A DNA stretch of 64,000 nt from Listeria farberi (GCF_014229245.1 NZ_JAARZJ010000002.1:151763-215762); one strand, 5' to 3'. Shown: positions 23,688 to 32,725, numbered from the stretch's first letter. Numbers and translations are program-made. Notes: generated from the letters alone by a model not told the origin.

Positions 23688-24839
23688 ATGGGAGAAATGA
23701 CACTCGCTTTTATAGAAGAACAATATAAAGAATTAGATAATCTAAATAATAAAGAAAATCCTGCTGTACTAACGCGTAATACCGCAACAGGAGAATTATT
23801 AGTTCGTAAAATAATCCCTATTAGTTTCGCTCCAGTTTTAGAGGAACTTAAAAAATTATCAAGTAACTATTTGCCCAAAATTGAAGTGATGATTCCAAAT
23901 GGCAGCGAACTGATTGTATATGAAGAATATATTAATGGGAAAAACTTAGCTGACTTAATGAAAATAAATGCGCCCTTTGATGCAGATGAAGTGGCACGAC
24001 TAATGTTGATGCTTTCTGACGCGCTTACAGAACTTCATACAAATGCAATTATCCATCGTGATATAAAACCGTCCAATATTATGATTTCAAGTGATGGCGT
24101 TTTAAAATTAATTGATTTTGATGCTTCTCGTGTTTTTGAAGTGGGAAAAAATCAAGATACAGTCAATCTCGGGACGATTGGATATGCTGCTCCTGAGCAA
24201 TATGGCTACTCGCAAACCGACGCTCGTTCAGATATTTATAGTATCGGCGTCCTCATGCTTGAACTTTTACGTGGAAAAAATAATTTACCTGACAAAGAAA
24301 CCGCTACTTCTTTAGAAAAAATCGCCATGCAAGCAGCATCATTCGATCCAGTGCAGCGTTTCCAAACCATCCAAGAATTCCGAACCGCTATTAAAAATGA
24401 TTCGCTTGGACCTACCTTTGTTTCCGAGTTAACAGACTTAGGCGACTTCGCTACCATAGAAGACAGCTCAGACGAAATAAACTGGGCAACTCAAACAAAT
24501 GAATACGAAAAAGATTTTATTCCCTGGTATAAACATATTCCCGGTTTTAGAACTGGTCATACCTGGAAAATGGTAGTTGCAATATTAGGCTATATTTTCA
24601 TGGCATTTGGATTATTTACCCCACCAACAGAAGGCGTTAAAATGAATAACATCGAAAACTTTTTTGCTAATTTTTTCTTGATATTTCCTGCCTTCATTAT
24701 ATTTACTAATTTATGCGGCATCTGGTCCAAATTACCTTTACTTAAGTCCTCATCTAAAGGAACAAGAAAAGCTGGAATTATCGTATATATTTTTGTTTGT
24801 ATTATAATTTATGGAATTTATACAGAAATCTTTTCTTAG
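23688..24839 (+). CDS. Membrane-anchored Ser/Thr protein kinase
   Basis: 383 residues. The kinase core occupies about 1-235: VRK as the beta 3 Lys, HRDIKPSNIMI catalytic loop, LIDFDASR (DFD in place of DFG), GTIGYAAPEQYG activation segment and P+1 loop, DARSDIYSIGVLMLELL. The glycine-rich loop is degenerate (LTRNTATGE). Three membrane segments close the protein (about 288-308, 320-340 and 358-380), with no PASTA or other sensor outside. It resembles the small kinase class that lies beside an XRE-like partner. The DUF5067-type lipoprotein gene follows after a terminator. Confidence 0.85.
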   Translation: MGEMTLAFIEEQYKELDNLNNKENPAVLTRNTATGELLVRKIIPISFAPVLEELKKLSSNYLPKIEVMIPNGSELIVYEEYINGKNLADLMKINAPFDADEVARLMLMLSDALTELHTNAIIHRDIKPSNIMISSDGVLKLIDFDASRVFEVGKNQDTVNLGTIGYAAPEQYGYSQTDARSDIYSIGVLMLELLRGKNNLPDKETATSLEKIAMQAASFDPVQRFQTIQEFRTAIKNDSLGPTFVSELTDLGDFATIEDSSDEINWATQTNEYEKDFIPWYKHIPGFRTGHTWKMVVAILGYIFMAFGLFTPPTEGVKMNNIENFFANFFLIFPAFIIFTNLCGIWSKLPLLKSSSKGTRKAGIIVYIFVCIIIYGIYTEIFS

Positions 24840-24862
24840 TCCTATGCCCGTTGCATAGGACT
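24838..24862 (+). terminator. Terminator of the kinase gene
   Basis: AGTCCTATGC (24838-24847) pairs with GCATAGGACT (24853-24862), followed by TTTTCTT. The stem overlaps the stop codon. Confidence 0.85.
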
Positions 24863-24918
24863 TTTCTTATCTCCGCATGGTGTAATAGAAACAGATAAAT
24901 TAAGAAGGAGAGAAGAAA

Positions 24919-25419
24919 ATGAAAAATTTAAAACGCGTTTTACTATTAATGGGGATTATTACTTTTGCCCTAGCCCTAACTGCATGCGGTGGGACAGAAG
25001 ATAAAACAAGTACAGAAAAAACAGAAACAGCAAAAGCAGAGACGAAAGAAAAAAAGAAAACAGATCCAAATACACTTGGCGATTATAAAGTGGAAATCCT
25101 TAGTTCTGAAGTCGTAAAAGACTATGCCGGAAACGATGCAATTGCAGTCAAAACAAAATTCACAAATAACAGTAAAGAAAATACTTCCTTTATGGTAGCC
25201 ATCGATCAACAAGTTTTCCAAAATGGGACACAATTAGAAACAACCGTATCCGCTGATGGCAGCATGGGCGGTGTAGATAAAGATGTTCAACCTGGAGCTA
25301 CTTTAGAAATAACCGATTACTATAAACTACAAGATACACAAAATAAAGTAGATGTTGAAGCCAAAGAATTAATTAGTTTCAGCAAAAACACAGTCAAAAA
25401 ATCATTTGAATTAAAATAA
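24919..25419 (+). CDS. Lipoprotein with DUF5067-type domain
   Basis: 166 residues. The signal peptide ends in the lipobox LTAC (Cys at about 23), so it should be lipid-anchored outside the membrane. A Thr/Lys/Glu-rich linker (about 25-50) leads to a beta-sandwich domain with AIAVKTKFTNNSKENTSF and VQPGATLEITDYYKL, typical of the DUF5067/DUF4352 Ig-like lipoproteins. Function unknown. ATG 24919 has AAGGAG upstream. It lies directly after the kinase gene; a functional tie is possible but not shown. Confidence 0.75.
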   Translation: MKNLKRVLLLMGIITFALALTACGGTEDKTSTEKTETAKAETKEKKKTDPNTLGDYKVEILSSEVVKDYAGNDAIAVKTKFTNNSKENTSFMVAIDQQVFQNGTQLETTVSADGSMGGVDKDVQPGATLEITDYYKLQDTQNKVDVEAKELISFSKNTVKKSFELK

Positions 25420-25426
25420 AAAATCG

Positions 25427-25451
25427 GCCGCAGACAATCAATGTTTGCGGC
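25427..25451. terminator. Bidirectional terminator between lipoprotein and GDPD genes
   Basis: GCCGCAGAC (25427-25435) pairs with GTTTGCGGC (25443-25451), with A and T runs outside. Confidence 0.8.
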
Positions 25452-25458
25452 TTTTAAT

Positions 25459-27210
25459 TTAAAATCCTAACCTATTCTCGATACGGCTTCGCAAAGAATC
25501 ATTTTCATTAAATGATTCCCTAAGTTCTATCGCTTTTTTAGGATAATTGGTGATGATTCCGTCTACATTTTTCCGTAAATACATTTGCATTAATTTTTCT
25601 TTATTTACCGTCCAAACAAACACCTTTTTATTATTTTGCCTGGCTTGTGTAAGCAATCGTTTATTGATGGAAAAATCTTCTAAAACAATAAAATCAGCTG
25701 ATGTTTTTGGTAAGTTTCCAATATTAAGCGCTAATATAACGCCAGTTTCAAGTGTAGGGTCGGCCTGTTCTATTTTTTCGATAACTGATTGGTCCAGCGA
25801 TTGGACTAAATATTTATCAGTTACTTTTTCTTTCTTTAACAATGTGACAAGACGTTCTACCATATCGCTAGATTCCCCGCCATGCAACTTCACTTCCACG
25901 AGTATATCTATCTTATTCTTTTTCGCTGTCTTGATAATTTCATCGAAAGAAGCTATATGAGATGAATAGTCGCCACTCTTCACTTTAGTTTGTTGCAACT
26001 CTTTTAAAGTCATATCTGCGACACGCTTAGAACTGCCAGCAAGTCTTCTCAGTGTCATATCATGGAAAACAACGAATTGATGATCTTTGGTTTCTTGAAT
26101 ATCAATTTCACTGTAATCTGCCCCGGCCTTTGCAGCTGATTCAATTGCTTCCACCGTATTTTCAACAGCATTCATTGTTTCACCGCGATGGGCTATTATT
26201 TTTGTGTTTGGTTCATATAAAGTCGCATTTACTGTATAAATATTAAAACCACTAAAAATAATGAAAACGATTATCGCTACAATAATAAATCTCTTTTTAT
26301 GCGGAAACTGGTTGCGCGCGACAGGAGCTGGTTGCCCTTCGATAGCAAAGGCATTCTTCACTAATAATTGCGCAATGATTCCTTGAAAAATCCCGGCGGC
26401 AAAAAAGCCTATCACTTGCAACATGGTTAAAGTAATACCAGCTATAACAACCGCAATTCCCGGAGTTATTTTTTCTACTAAGAGAAGTGGTAACATAATA
26501 ATCGTCGCGATAATAGATACTAAAAAGCCAATCACAACAATTATTAAAACCCATTTTAGTAACATGAAAAACAAGTGTTTTTGCGGGTATTTCCAACTTT
26601 TTCGGATAGCTCCACTTATTTTGAGTGATTTATCTTCAATAAAATATGGTAATGCGAATACGAGTCTCGCGCTAATATAGAAAATAATCGCCATTGCAAT
26701 AACATATAGCCACGTTCCCGTCGTCGTTTTCATTAATTCATCTGTAATAAAGTGCGGCAAATAGAGGTTTTCTGTAATCGTAATTGGTAAAGATAATCCT
26801 GCAATTGGCAAAAGTAAAAAGAAATATAGCAGAAAATAAATCGCTTGATAACTAAGAAAGTATTTCGCTTTTACGTTTAGCCTTTGTATGATTTTGAATA
26901 CGGTATAGCTTTCTCCCCGCAATTGATAAATGGCCATCATTATAAAGAAACCCAGCTCATAATATACAAACAGTAAAATGAGTAAAGCTAAAATCAGCAG
27001 CATAATAACAGCAACTGGGCTCGAAAAAACTTCTCCGAGATTGGCGTCTGTAATTCCTGGCACTCCGATAACTCGGAGAATAAAGAAAAAGAAATAATAA
27101 ATAAAAGGCCCAATCACAAATGCCTGCAAAATCGTCAACAACAAGGTTACTTTTAGGTAATCTGTCTTAAATTGATATAAAATTTTCAAACTGTCTTTTA
27201 AATCTTTCAT
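25459..27210 (-). CDS. Glycerophosphodiester phosphodiesterase with N-terminal membrane domain
   Basis: About 583 residues. The N-terminal half (to about 320) has eight or so membrane segments of the GPDPase_memb type. The C-terminal GDPD barrel begins KIIAHRGETMNAVENT (catalytic HRG and EN). It continues with YSEIDIQETKD, VVFHDMTLRR (second His), DILVEVKLHG and VWTVNKEKLMQMYL. It would hydrolyse glycerophosphodiesters, perhaps released from lipids or lipoteichoic acid, at the membrane. The frame opens at 27258; GGGAGAAG and the MKDLKDSLKILYQF start favour ATG 27210. It is convergent with the lipoprotein gene. Confidence 0.88.
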   Translation of the reverse strand: MKDLKDSLKILYQFKTDYLKVTLLLTILQAFVIGPFIYYFFFFILRVIGVPGITDANLGEVFSSPVAVIMLLILALLILLFVYYELGFFIMMAIYQLRGESYTVFKIIQRLNVKAKYFLSYQAIYFLLYFFLLLPIAGLSLPITITENLYLPHFITDELMKTTTGTWLYVIAMAIIFYISARLVFALPYFIEDKSLKISGAIRKSWKYPQKHLFFMLLKWVLIIVVIGFLVSIIATIIMLPLLLVEKITPGIAVVIAGITLTMLQVIGFFAAGIFQGIIAQLLVKNAFAIEGQPAPVARNQFPHKKRFIIVAIIVFIIFSGFNIYTVNATLYEPNTKIIAHRGETMNAVENTVEAIESAAKAGADYSEIDIQETKDHQFVVFHDMTLRRLAGSSKRVADMTLKELQQTKVKSGDYSSHIASFDEIIKTAKKNKIDILVEVKLHGGESSDMVERLVTLLKKEKVTDKYLVQSLDQSVIEKIEQADPTLETGVILALNIGNLPKTSADFIVLEDFSINKRLLTQARQNNKKVFVWTVNKEKLMQMYLRKNVDGIITNYPKKAIELRESFNENDSLRSRIENRLGF

Positions 27211-27317
27211 TTGCTTCTCCCTTTTTTGTTCAATTTTCAAGGCTTTATAGTTTATCAACGAAGCAAATTTAGTTATAATTAATTCATAAAGTTAACTATT
27301 TAAAAAGAGGTGATATG

Positions 27318-27560
27318 ATGCATCCGATTGAACAATTGTTAGCAAATAAACATATTACTACCATTGATATTGAATCAAATACTCGCTTAAAAGAAGGTAG
27401 TTTGCAAAAACTTATTGATAAAGATATTCGCACTTCTGATATTAGTCTTCGTGTTCTCAGCCAAATAGCTATTTTTCTTAATACGGGAGCGGATATCGTC
27501 GCTAAACAACTTAGCGATTTAGAAGTAGCTAATGACCTCGCCTTTCTTATAGAGGATTAA
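27318..27560 (+). CDS. Small XRE-like protein, 80 residues
   Basis: An all-helical protein. NTRLKEGSLQKLIDKDIRTS followed by LRVLSQIAIFLN resembles the helix-turn-helix of Cro/XRE proteins, but weakly. ATG 27318 was preferred to the adjacent ATG 27315 because GAGGTG is then 6 bases away. Its stop overlaps by 4 bases the end of the convergent GNAT gene. No target is evident. Confidence 0.55.
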   Translation: MHPIEQLLANKHITTIDIESNTRLKEGSLQKLIDKDIRTSDISLRVLSQIAIFLNTGADIVAKQLSDLEVANDLAFLIED

Positions 27561-28090
27561 AGAACTAAGTACATCATTGTTACGTCCAAATACCGCCCTT
27601 CCACTTGCATTAATGCTGGAATCTCACCAGCTTCAATAAAACCGAACTTTTTGTACAAATTAAGTGCTCGCTTGTTTTCAGAAACAGCTTCTAAGTAAAC
27701 GAGTTTTAAACGTTCAGTTTTTTTAGCATGTTTTATTAATTCTTCCATAATAATCGACCCTATCCCTAAACCCCAAAATTTCTTCTGTGTAGAAATAGTT
27801 AGCTCACATGTATGTAATTCTCGCTTTTTTGTATGGCCAATAAGTTGAGAAACACTTGCAAGTTCATCTTCAATAAAACTTAATAACATTATAGAGCCTG
27901 GGTTTTTAGCCGATTCTTCTATGTATTCCACTTCTTCTTCTACGCTAAATGAAAAATCACCTTGCCCAAAAGATAAATAATCTGTCTCACCTGCTACTTC
28001 ATTCAGATAAGTAACAATATTGCTCGCATCCTCTTTCGTAGCCTCTCTAATCGTCAGTATTTGTCCGTTCTTAAGTTCGCTAGTTTCCAT
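27557..28090 (-). CDS. GNAT N-acetyltransferase
   Basis: About 177 residues. GNAT motif A is LTISTQKKFWGLGIGSIIMEELI (acetyl-CoA loop KKFWGLGIG) and motif B VYLEAVSENKRALNLYKKFGFIEAG. Residues WGLGIG replace the more common RGxGxG, but this variant occurs in the family. The acceptor is unknown. The longest frame starts at 28147; AAAGGTGGTG points to ATG 28090 (METSELKNG). It lies downstream of the oxidoreductase gene with a terminator between. Confidence 0.8.
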   Translation of the reverse strand: METSELKNGQILTIREATKEDASNIVTYLNEVAGETDYLSFGQGDFSFSVEEEVEYIEESAKNPGSIMLLSFIEDELASVSQLIGHTKKRELHTCELTISTQKKFWGLGIGSIIMEELIKHAKKTERLKLVYLEAVSENKRALNLYKKFGFIEAGEIPALMQVEGRYLDVTMMYLVL

Positions 28091-28149
28091 ACAGACACCA
28101 CCTTTTTTGCTATTATAGCCTATCCATTCTACACACGCAAACAGCAAAA

Positions 28150-28175
28150 AAAGCTAGATGCTGTCATCTAGCTTT
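28150..28175 (-). terminator. Terminator of the MarR/oxidoreductase operon
   Basis: AAAGCTAGATG (28150-28160) pairs with CATCTAGCTTT (28165-28175); seven T follow on the minus strand. Confidence 0.85.
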
Positions 28176-28184
28176 CCGAAAATC

Positions 28185-29126
28185 TTATTTATTAAAAGAA
28201 ATTACTATTTTTCCAACTGCATGGTGAGTTTCACTTAATGCATGTGCATCGAAAACCCCTTTTTCAGAAAATGGGAAAGTTGCGCCAACAATTGGTTTCA
28301 CTGTTTTATTTGCAAGTAATTCACCTAATTTTTTCAGTTGTTTACCGTTTGGTTGAAGCCAAATTCCATTCGCAGTCACATTTTTTTCTTTCGCGCGGTC
28401 TTCATTTGAAATACCAACGATACTTACTAAACGACCTGTTCCTTCTTTTAATACATCATAGCTATCAGTTTCGATTTGACCACCCATTGTATCAAAAACA
28501 ACATCGATGTCTGAAAGGACATCTTTAAAATTCACTTTTTTATAATCAATGACTTGATCTGCTCCAAGAGATTTTAGTAGTTCATGATTTTTCGCACTAG
28601 CTGTTGTGATAACTTCTGCTCCAGCATATTTTGCAAGTTGAATTGCAAGTGTTCCAACGCCGCCAGCTCCAGCATGAATCAATACTTTCTCACCTTTTTG
28701 AAGTTTTGCGTGATCAAATAATGCTTGCCATGCTGTTAAACCTGCAAGTGGAATCGATGCTGCTTCATCAAAACTAATACCTTCTGGAAGAGGTGCAAGT
28801 AAGTGATCATCTACTGCTGTATATTCAGCATACGTACCAAAACGCGTTGTTTCAGGACGAGCAAATACTTCATCACCAACTTTCCAATCTGTTACACCTT
28901 CTCCAACTTCAGAAATAACACCCGCTACATCCCAGCCTAAAATAATTGGGAATTCCCAGTCCATCATTTGTTTTAAGTATCCTTCACGAAGCTTCCAATC
29001 AATCGGATTAATTGACGTTGCGGCTTCTTTTACGATTACTTGATTTTTACCCGCTTTTGGCATTGCTACTTCTTTTTCTTTTAACTCTTCTTTACCACCA
29101 TAATTTTCAATTACAACTGCTTTCAT
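28185..29126 (-). CDS. Zinc-independent quinone oxidoreductase-like protein (MDR family)
   Basis: 313 residues. A GroES-like N-terminal domain (INPIDWKLREGYLK, GWDVAGVISEVGEG) is followed by a Rossmann domain with the NADPH signature LIHAGAGGVGTLAIQLAKYAG (about 147-167). The structural and catalytic zinc ligands of alcohol dehydrogenases are absent, as expected for the quinone/enone reductase group. Its start overlaps the stop of the MarR gene by 4 bases, so the two are translationally coupled. A role in electrophile or quinone detoxification under that regulator is inference. Confidence 0.88.
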   Translation of the reverse strand: MKAVVIENYGGKEELKEKEVAMPKAGKNQVIVKEAATSINPIDWKLREGYLKQMMDWEFPIILGWDVAGVISEVGEGVTDWKVGDEVFARPETTRFGTYAEYTAVDDHLLAPLPEGISFDEAASIPLAGLTAWQALFDHAKLQKGEKVLIHAGAGGVGTLAIQLAKYAGAEVITTASAKNHELLKSLGADQVIDYKKVNFKDVLSDIDVVFDTMGGQIETDSYDVLKEGTGRLVSIVGISNEDRAKEKNVTANGIWLQPNGKQLKKLGELLANKTVKPIVGATFPFSEKGVFDAHALSETHHAVGKIVISFNK

Positions 29127-29566
29127 TTTAACTTCTCCTCCATTTTCTCTACATTATTCATCATTTTTGTGACTGATTTAAGTAACGCACTGACTTCATC
29201 CTCAGAAAATTCTTCTAAAGCCCCACTTTGGAATTTTTCTTTTTCCATAAGTAAAGAAGCTAACTCTGCCTCGCCAGCTGGTGTTAAAAATAAATACGTA
29301 TAGCGTTTATTCTCATCTTGCTTTTTACGAACGATAAGCCCTTGCTCTTCCATTCGCTTCAAATGACGGGTAATACTTGCTGAATCAATATACAGCTTTT
29401 CTTTTAATCTGTTCTGACTTTGACCAGGCGTTTGTTTAATATGAAATAAAATCTCTACTTTCGTAAAGCTCATATTCGTTTGTTGTTCAAATACATGACT
29501 TATTTCTTTAGATAACAAATGCATCCGGTAAAGCAGTTCCGAACGTTTCGTACATGGTTCCAGCAT
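29123..29566 (-). CDS. MarR-family transcriptional regulator
   Basis: About 147 residues. The winged helix is visible as ILFHIKQTPGQSQNRLKEKL and IDSASITRHLKRMEEQGLIVRKKQDENKRYTYLFLT (recognition helix and wing). A Cys (EPCTKR) sits near the N-terminus, where redox-sensing MarR proteins such as OhrR carry their reactive Cys; this is suggestive only. ATG 29566 has GGAGG 5 bases upstream. It is coupled to the oxidoreductase and divergent from the azoreductase, with palindromes in between. Confidence 0.85.
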   Translation of the reverse strand: MLEPCTKRSELLYRMHLLSKEISHVFEQQTNMSFTKVEILFHIKQTPGQSQNRLKEKLYIDSASITRHLKRMEEQGLIVRKKQDENKRYTYLFLTPAGEAELASLLMEKEKFQSGALEEFSEDEVSALLKSVTKMMNNVEKMEEKLK

Positions 29567-29578
29567 TTCCACCTCCAT

Positions 29579-29606
29579 AGTTGACATGTCAAATGATATA
29601 TCAACT
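29579..29606. promoter_or_regulatory. Palindromic operator between MarR gene and azoreductase gene
   Basis: TTGACATGTCAA (29581-29592) is a perfect 12-base palindrome. A wider dyad AGTTGA...TCAACT (29579-29606) encloses it. The position just upstream of the marR SD suits autoregulation. Confidence 0.6.
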
Positions 29607-29745
29607 ATTATACGCTTCCTTTTTTAAAGCACAAAATATCTGCTCAAATATTAGTGGCTAATTTTTTGTAAGCAATATACTTGCCGTTAACTGCTAAAAT
29701 AAGCTACACTTAATAGATAATTTAAAAAAATGGAGGCAAGATGTA

Positions 29746-30372
29746 ATGACAAACGTACTTTTCATCAAAGCAAATGGTTTACCTGCCGAACGCTCAGTCA
29801 GCGTGGCACTATACGAAATTTTCCTAACTGAATACAAAAAGTCCCATCCGGACGATAATGTAACAGAATTAGATTTATTCGAAGCGGATCTACCTTATTA
29901 TGATGTAACAATGATGAGTGGATTACATAAAGAAGTAGCTGGTGAGACTTTAACTCCGGAAGAAAAACGATTAGCTGATATTGCAAATGGGTATTTAGAT
30001 CAATTTTTAGCTGCTGATAAAATCGTTATGGCGTTCCCACTATGGAACTTCAGTATCCCAGCACAATTTTTAACTTACTTATTCTATTTAAATCAAGCTG
30101 GAAAAACCTTTAAATATACAGCTAATGGTCCAGTTGGTTTAGTAGCAGATAAAAAAATTGCTCTACTTAATGCACGTGGTGGTATTTATTCAGATGGTCC
30201 AATGCAAAGCTTTGAAATGTCTTTAAACTATGTTAAAAATGTTCTAGCGCACTTTGGTATCTCTGAACCAGAAATGGTTATTGTAGAAGGTCACAATGCT
30301 AAGCCAGATCAAGCAAAAGATATTATCTCTGCTGGAGCAAAAGAAGCAGTAGAGTTAGCTAAAATATTTTAA
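29746..30372 (+). CDS. FMN-dependent NADH:quinone reductase / azoreductase
   Basis: 208 residues of the flavodoxin-like AzoR family. FIKANGLPAERSVSVAL is the FMN phosphate loop, MAFPLWNFSIPAQFLTYL is the conserved flavin-binding segment, and LLNARGGIYS is the second. It would reduce quinones (and azo dyes) by two electrons in the cytoplasm, preventing redox cycling. ATG 29746 follows AATGGAGG. It is divergent from a MarR regulator coupled to another quinone-reductase-like gene, so both arms probably belong to one electrophile-stress regulon. Confidence 0.9.
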   Translation: MTNVLFIKANGLPAERSVSVALYEIFLTEYKKSHPDDNVTELDLFEADLPYYDVTMMSGLHKEVAGETLTPEEKRLADIANGYLDQFLAADKIVMAFPLWNFSIPAQFLTYLFYLNQAGKTFKYTANGPVGLVADKKIALLNARGGIYSDGPMQSFEMSLNYVKNVLAHFGISEPEMVIVEGHNAKPDQAKDIISAGAKEAVELAKIF

Positions 30373-30377
30373 TTTTA

Positions 30378-30416
30378 AAAAGTCGCCAAAAAGATTTTCT
30401 CTATTTGGCGACTTTT
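30378..30416 (+). terminator. Terminator of the azoreductase gene
   Basis: AAAAGTCGCCAAA (30378-30390) is repeated inverted at 30404-30416, followed by T. Confidence 0.9.
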
Positions 30417-30452
30417 TTCGATTTAGCTCGTTAACATTTTCGACATATTTTT

Positions 30453-30478
30453 GTTTACAATACTATTAAAAGTGGAAT
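30453..30478 (+). promoter_or_regulatory. Possible sigma-B promoter of the LRR LPXTG gene
   Basis: GTTT (30453-30456), 16 bases, then TGGAAT (30473-30478), resembling GTTT-N13/16-GGGTAT. The match is imperfect. The L. monocytogenes counterpart lmo0610 is reported as sigma-B dependent, which supports it. Confidence 0.4.
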
Positions 30479-30536
30479 TGGAGTAAGACACTATGTGATA
30501 AAATATTATAAATACAACTAAAGGAGGTTACAATCT

Positions 30537-32306
30537 GTGAGAAAGGTAGTTACCAAAATTGGTATATATACTCTCTTAATTATGTCATTTACTATTTTAT
30601 TTTCTATGGATGTCTCAGCTGAAGAAAAGAGTAATGTGAGAGCTGCACAAGATATTGTAAACATTCCTGATCCTGTTTTAAAAAGTTATTTAAATGGACT
30701 TTTAGGACAACCTAGCACAAGTGATATTACCGAAGCGCAAATGGATACTATTATAAACGTTACTATTAATAACAGTAGTTTGAAAGATTTAACTGGGCTT
30801 GATTACGCCCACAACCTAATTTTTTTAAATTTAACAAATACTGGTGTGACTGACTACTCTCTCGTTACTAAAATAACTAGTTTAACTAATCTTAATATTT
30901 CTGGAGATAACTTAACTACTAATTCATTACCTAATTTAAATGGTTTAGAAAACTTAAATAACTTAACCTTAACCTCTGGAAAGCTCGACAATAGTGCTTT
31001 GACAAAATTTAATAAAATCCCCAATTTAACTTTTTTAAATTTAGACAGCAATCCTGCTATCACAAATGTCATGCCTCTCAAATCACTCCCAGATTTAACC
31101 ACCTTATTTATCCAATTTTGTGGGGTAAATGATTTCCGCGGAATTGATTCTTTTCCAAAATTGACTAATTTATCAGCCTATGGGCAAAATGTTGGTAACG
31201 CTGTTTTAATCAACAGCAAAATTAAAAGCTCATCTTTAAATTATAATGAAACAAACCAAACTATTTTTGTGCCATTTACTTTAATGACTGAACGTAGCAT
31301 TAATTTTGATGGTTATCTATTCCCCTTTACAACTAATACAGGAAGTTCTAATACTTATTTCACTTTAAATGGTGTACAAATTAGTGGCGACCGCTTAAGT
31401 ATTACTGATACAGGTATAACTGTAAATGGTATTACAAAGGATTACTTTGATTCTATTACTAAAATGGAGTATAATGCCCGTTACGATAATCCTGCTGGAA
31501 GTTATCCAACCCCTCCTAGTTTTAATAGGTATTCTGTATCTGCTGGAACATACGACCACTTTTTTGACATTGAGCATTCTCTAACTATTACGAATGATTC
31601 AACCATAAGCTATGCAGAGCAGAAGACTGTTACCGAAGAACAGTTTTTAAAAGATATTCATGCTGAAACCGATGACGGAACACCTGTCACCAGTGATTTT
31701 GATACTGTAGTAGATTTTAATAAACCTGGTGTTTATACAGTAACATTAAATGCCGAAAATGCGGCTGGTTTAAAAGCGGCTCCGACACAAGTATCTGTGA
31801 CTATCCTTGCAAAACCAGTAATTACAGCTAATAAGAGCATTTCTTACGTAAAAGATACAACCAAGACAGCGCAACAATTTTTAAAAGATATTTCGGCTAA
31901 AACAAGTGATAATAGCCCAGTTACAAGTGATTTTGATAGTGTTGTTGACTTAACTAAAGTCGGAACATATAAAGTAACTCTAAATGCGATAAGTGCTGAT
32001 GGGATTGAAGCAGACCCAGTTATTGTTTTAGTAAATGTGGTAACAGGTACTGAACCACCAACGCCACCTGCTCCTTCCCCCACACTAGACCCTATGCCAG
32101 ATCCTGATAATCCAGTTGTAGTTGATGATAATAATGATCCTATTCTATCGGTTGACTCAGCAACTACTCCGATTACTGAAAAAAAAGCTTCTAAAAAAGC
32201 AACTCTCCCGGATACGGGTGACTCAAACCAAGAAATGATTGTATTAATCGGTATCATTTTAGCAGGTATAGCCGTTATCTTTTTCCGTAAAAGAAAACAT
32301 AGTTAA
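30537..32306 (+). CDS. LPXTG surface protein with leucine-rich repeats (internalin-like)
   Basis: 589 residues from GTG, with AAAGGAGG 9 bases upstream. It has a signal peptide (cleaved near VSA-EE), a cap-like IPDPVLKSYLNGLL and then about seven irregular leucine-rich repeats (LIFLNLTNTGVTDYS, LTNLNISGDNLTTN, LTFLNLDSNPAITN). A beta-rich middle follows. Two tandem Ig-like repeats (about 345-500) each hold QFLKDI, PVTSDFD and VVD, and a Pro-rich linker leads to LPDTG, a hydrophobic segment and KRKHS. It is a sortase A substrate, orthologous by position and layout to Lmo0610. Confidence 0.9.
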   Translation: MRKVVTKIGIYTLLIMSFTILFSMDVSAEEKSNVRAAQDIVNIPDPVLKSYLNGLLGQPSTSDITEAQMDTIINVTINNSSLKDLTGLDYAHNLIFLNLTNTGVTDYSLVTKITSLTNLNISGDNLTTNSLPNLNGLENLNNLTLTSGKLDNSALTKFNKIPNLTFLNLDSNPAITNVMPLKSLPDLTTLFIQFCGVNDFRGIDSFPKLTNLSAYGQNVGNAVLINSKIKSSSLNYNETNQTIFVPFTLMTERSINFDGYLFPFTTNTGSSNTYFTLNGVQISGDRLSITDTGITVNGITKDYFDSITKMEYNARYDNPAGSYPTPPSFNRYSVSAGTYDHFFDIEHSLTITNDSTISYAEQKTVTEEQFLKDIHAETDDGTPVTSDFDTVVDFNKPGVYTVTLNAENAAGLKAAPTQVSVTILAKPVITANKSISYVKDTTKTAQQFLKDISAKTSDNSPVTSDFDSVVDLTKVGTYKVTLNAISADGIEADPVIVLVNVVTGTEPPTPPAPSPTLDPMPDPDNPVVVDDNNDPILSVDSATTPITEKKASKKATLPDTGDSNQEMIVLIGIILAGIAVIFFRKRKHS

Positions 32307-32309
32307 ATA

Positions 32310-32350
32310 AAAAGCAGTCGTGACCTAAAATTTAAGTCACGACTGCTTTT
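32310..32350. terminator. Bidirectional terminator
   Basis: AAAAGCAGTCGTGAC (32310-32324) is repeated inverted at 32336-32350; it serves the LPXTG gene and the convergent rhodanese gene. Confidence 0.9.
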
Positions 32351-32351
32351 T

Positions 32352-32651
32352 TTATTTAGTTACTGTACCGTGAAAGGCACCCATACCGCCCATTACATTC
32401 GTTACTTCAAAACCTTCCGCTGCTAAAAACTGACTTGCGCGCTCAGAACGACCACCTGCGTAACAAATAATCGTATAAGGTTTTTCTTTATCCAGTGTTG
32501 CTAGTTTTTCTGGAAGTTCATTAATTGGAATATTTATTGCGTCTGGAATGTGTCCTTCAATAAAAGCATCCGCATCTCTGACATCTAAGATATAATGCTG
32601 TGACTTTTTTAATTCTTGCTCTAAATCATTTGCCGTAATGGACTCATACAT
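32352..32651 (-). CDS. Rhodanese-like sulfurtransferase, single domain
   Basis: 99 residues, the normal size for one rhodanese module. LDVRDADAFIEGHIPDAINIP is the N-terminal CH2A/B signature, and IICYAGGRSERASQFL carries the active-site Cys in a six-residue loop (CYAGGR), so it should form a persulfide. It would move sulfane sulfur in the cytoplasm; the partner is not known. ATG 32651 follows AGGTG. It lies downstream of the ABC exporter pair, separated by a terminator. Confidence 0.88.
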   Translation of the reverse strand: MYESITANDLEQELKKSQHYILDVRDADAFIEGHIPDAINIPINELPEKLATLDKEKPYTIICYAGGRSERASQFLAAEGFEVTNVMGGMGAFHGTVTK

Positions 32652-32725
32652 CTATTTTCACCTCTTCAATTTCTTCTTTAACAACCATACCTCCTAATTC
32701 ATTATCAAACAAATTTTCTGCTCAA

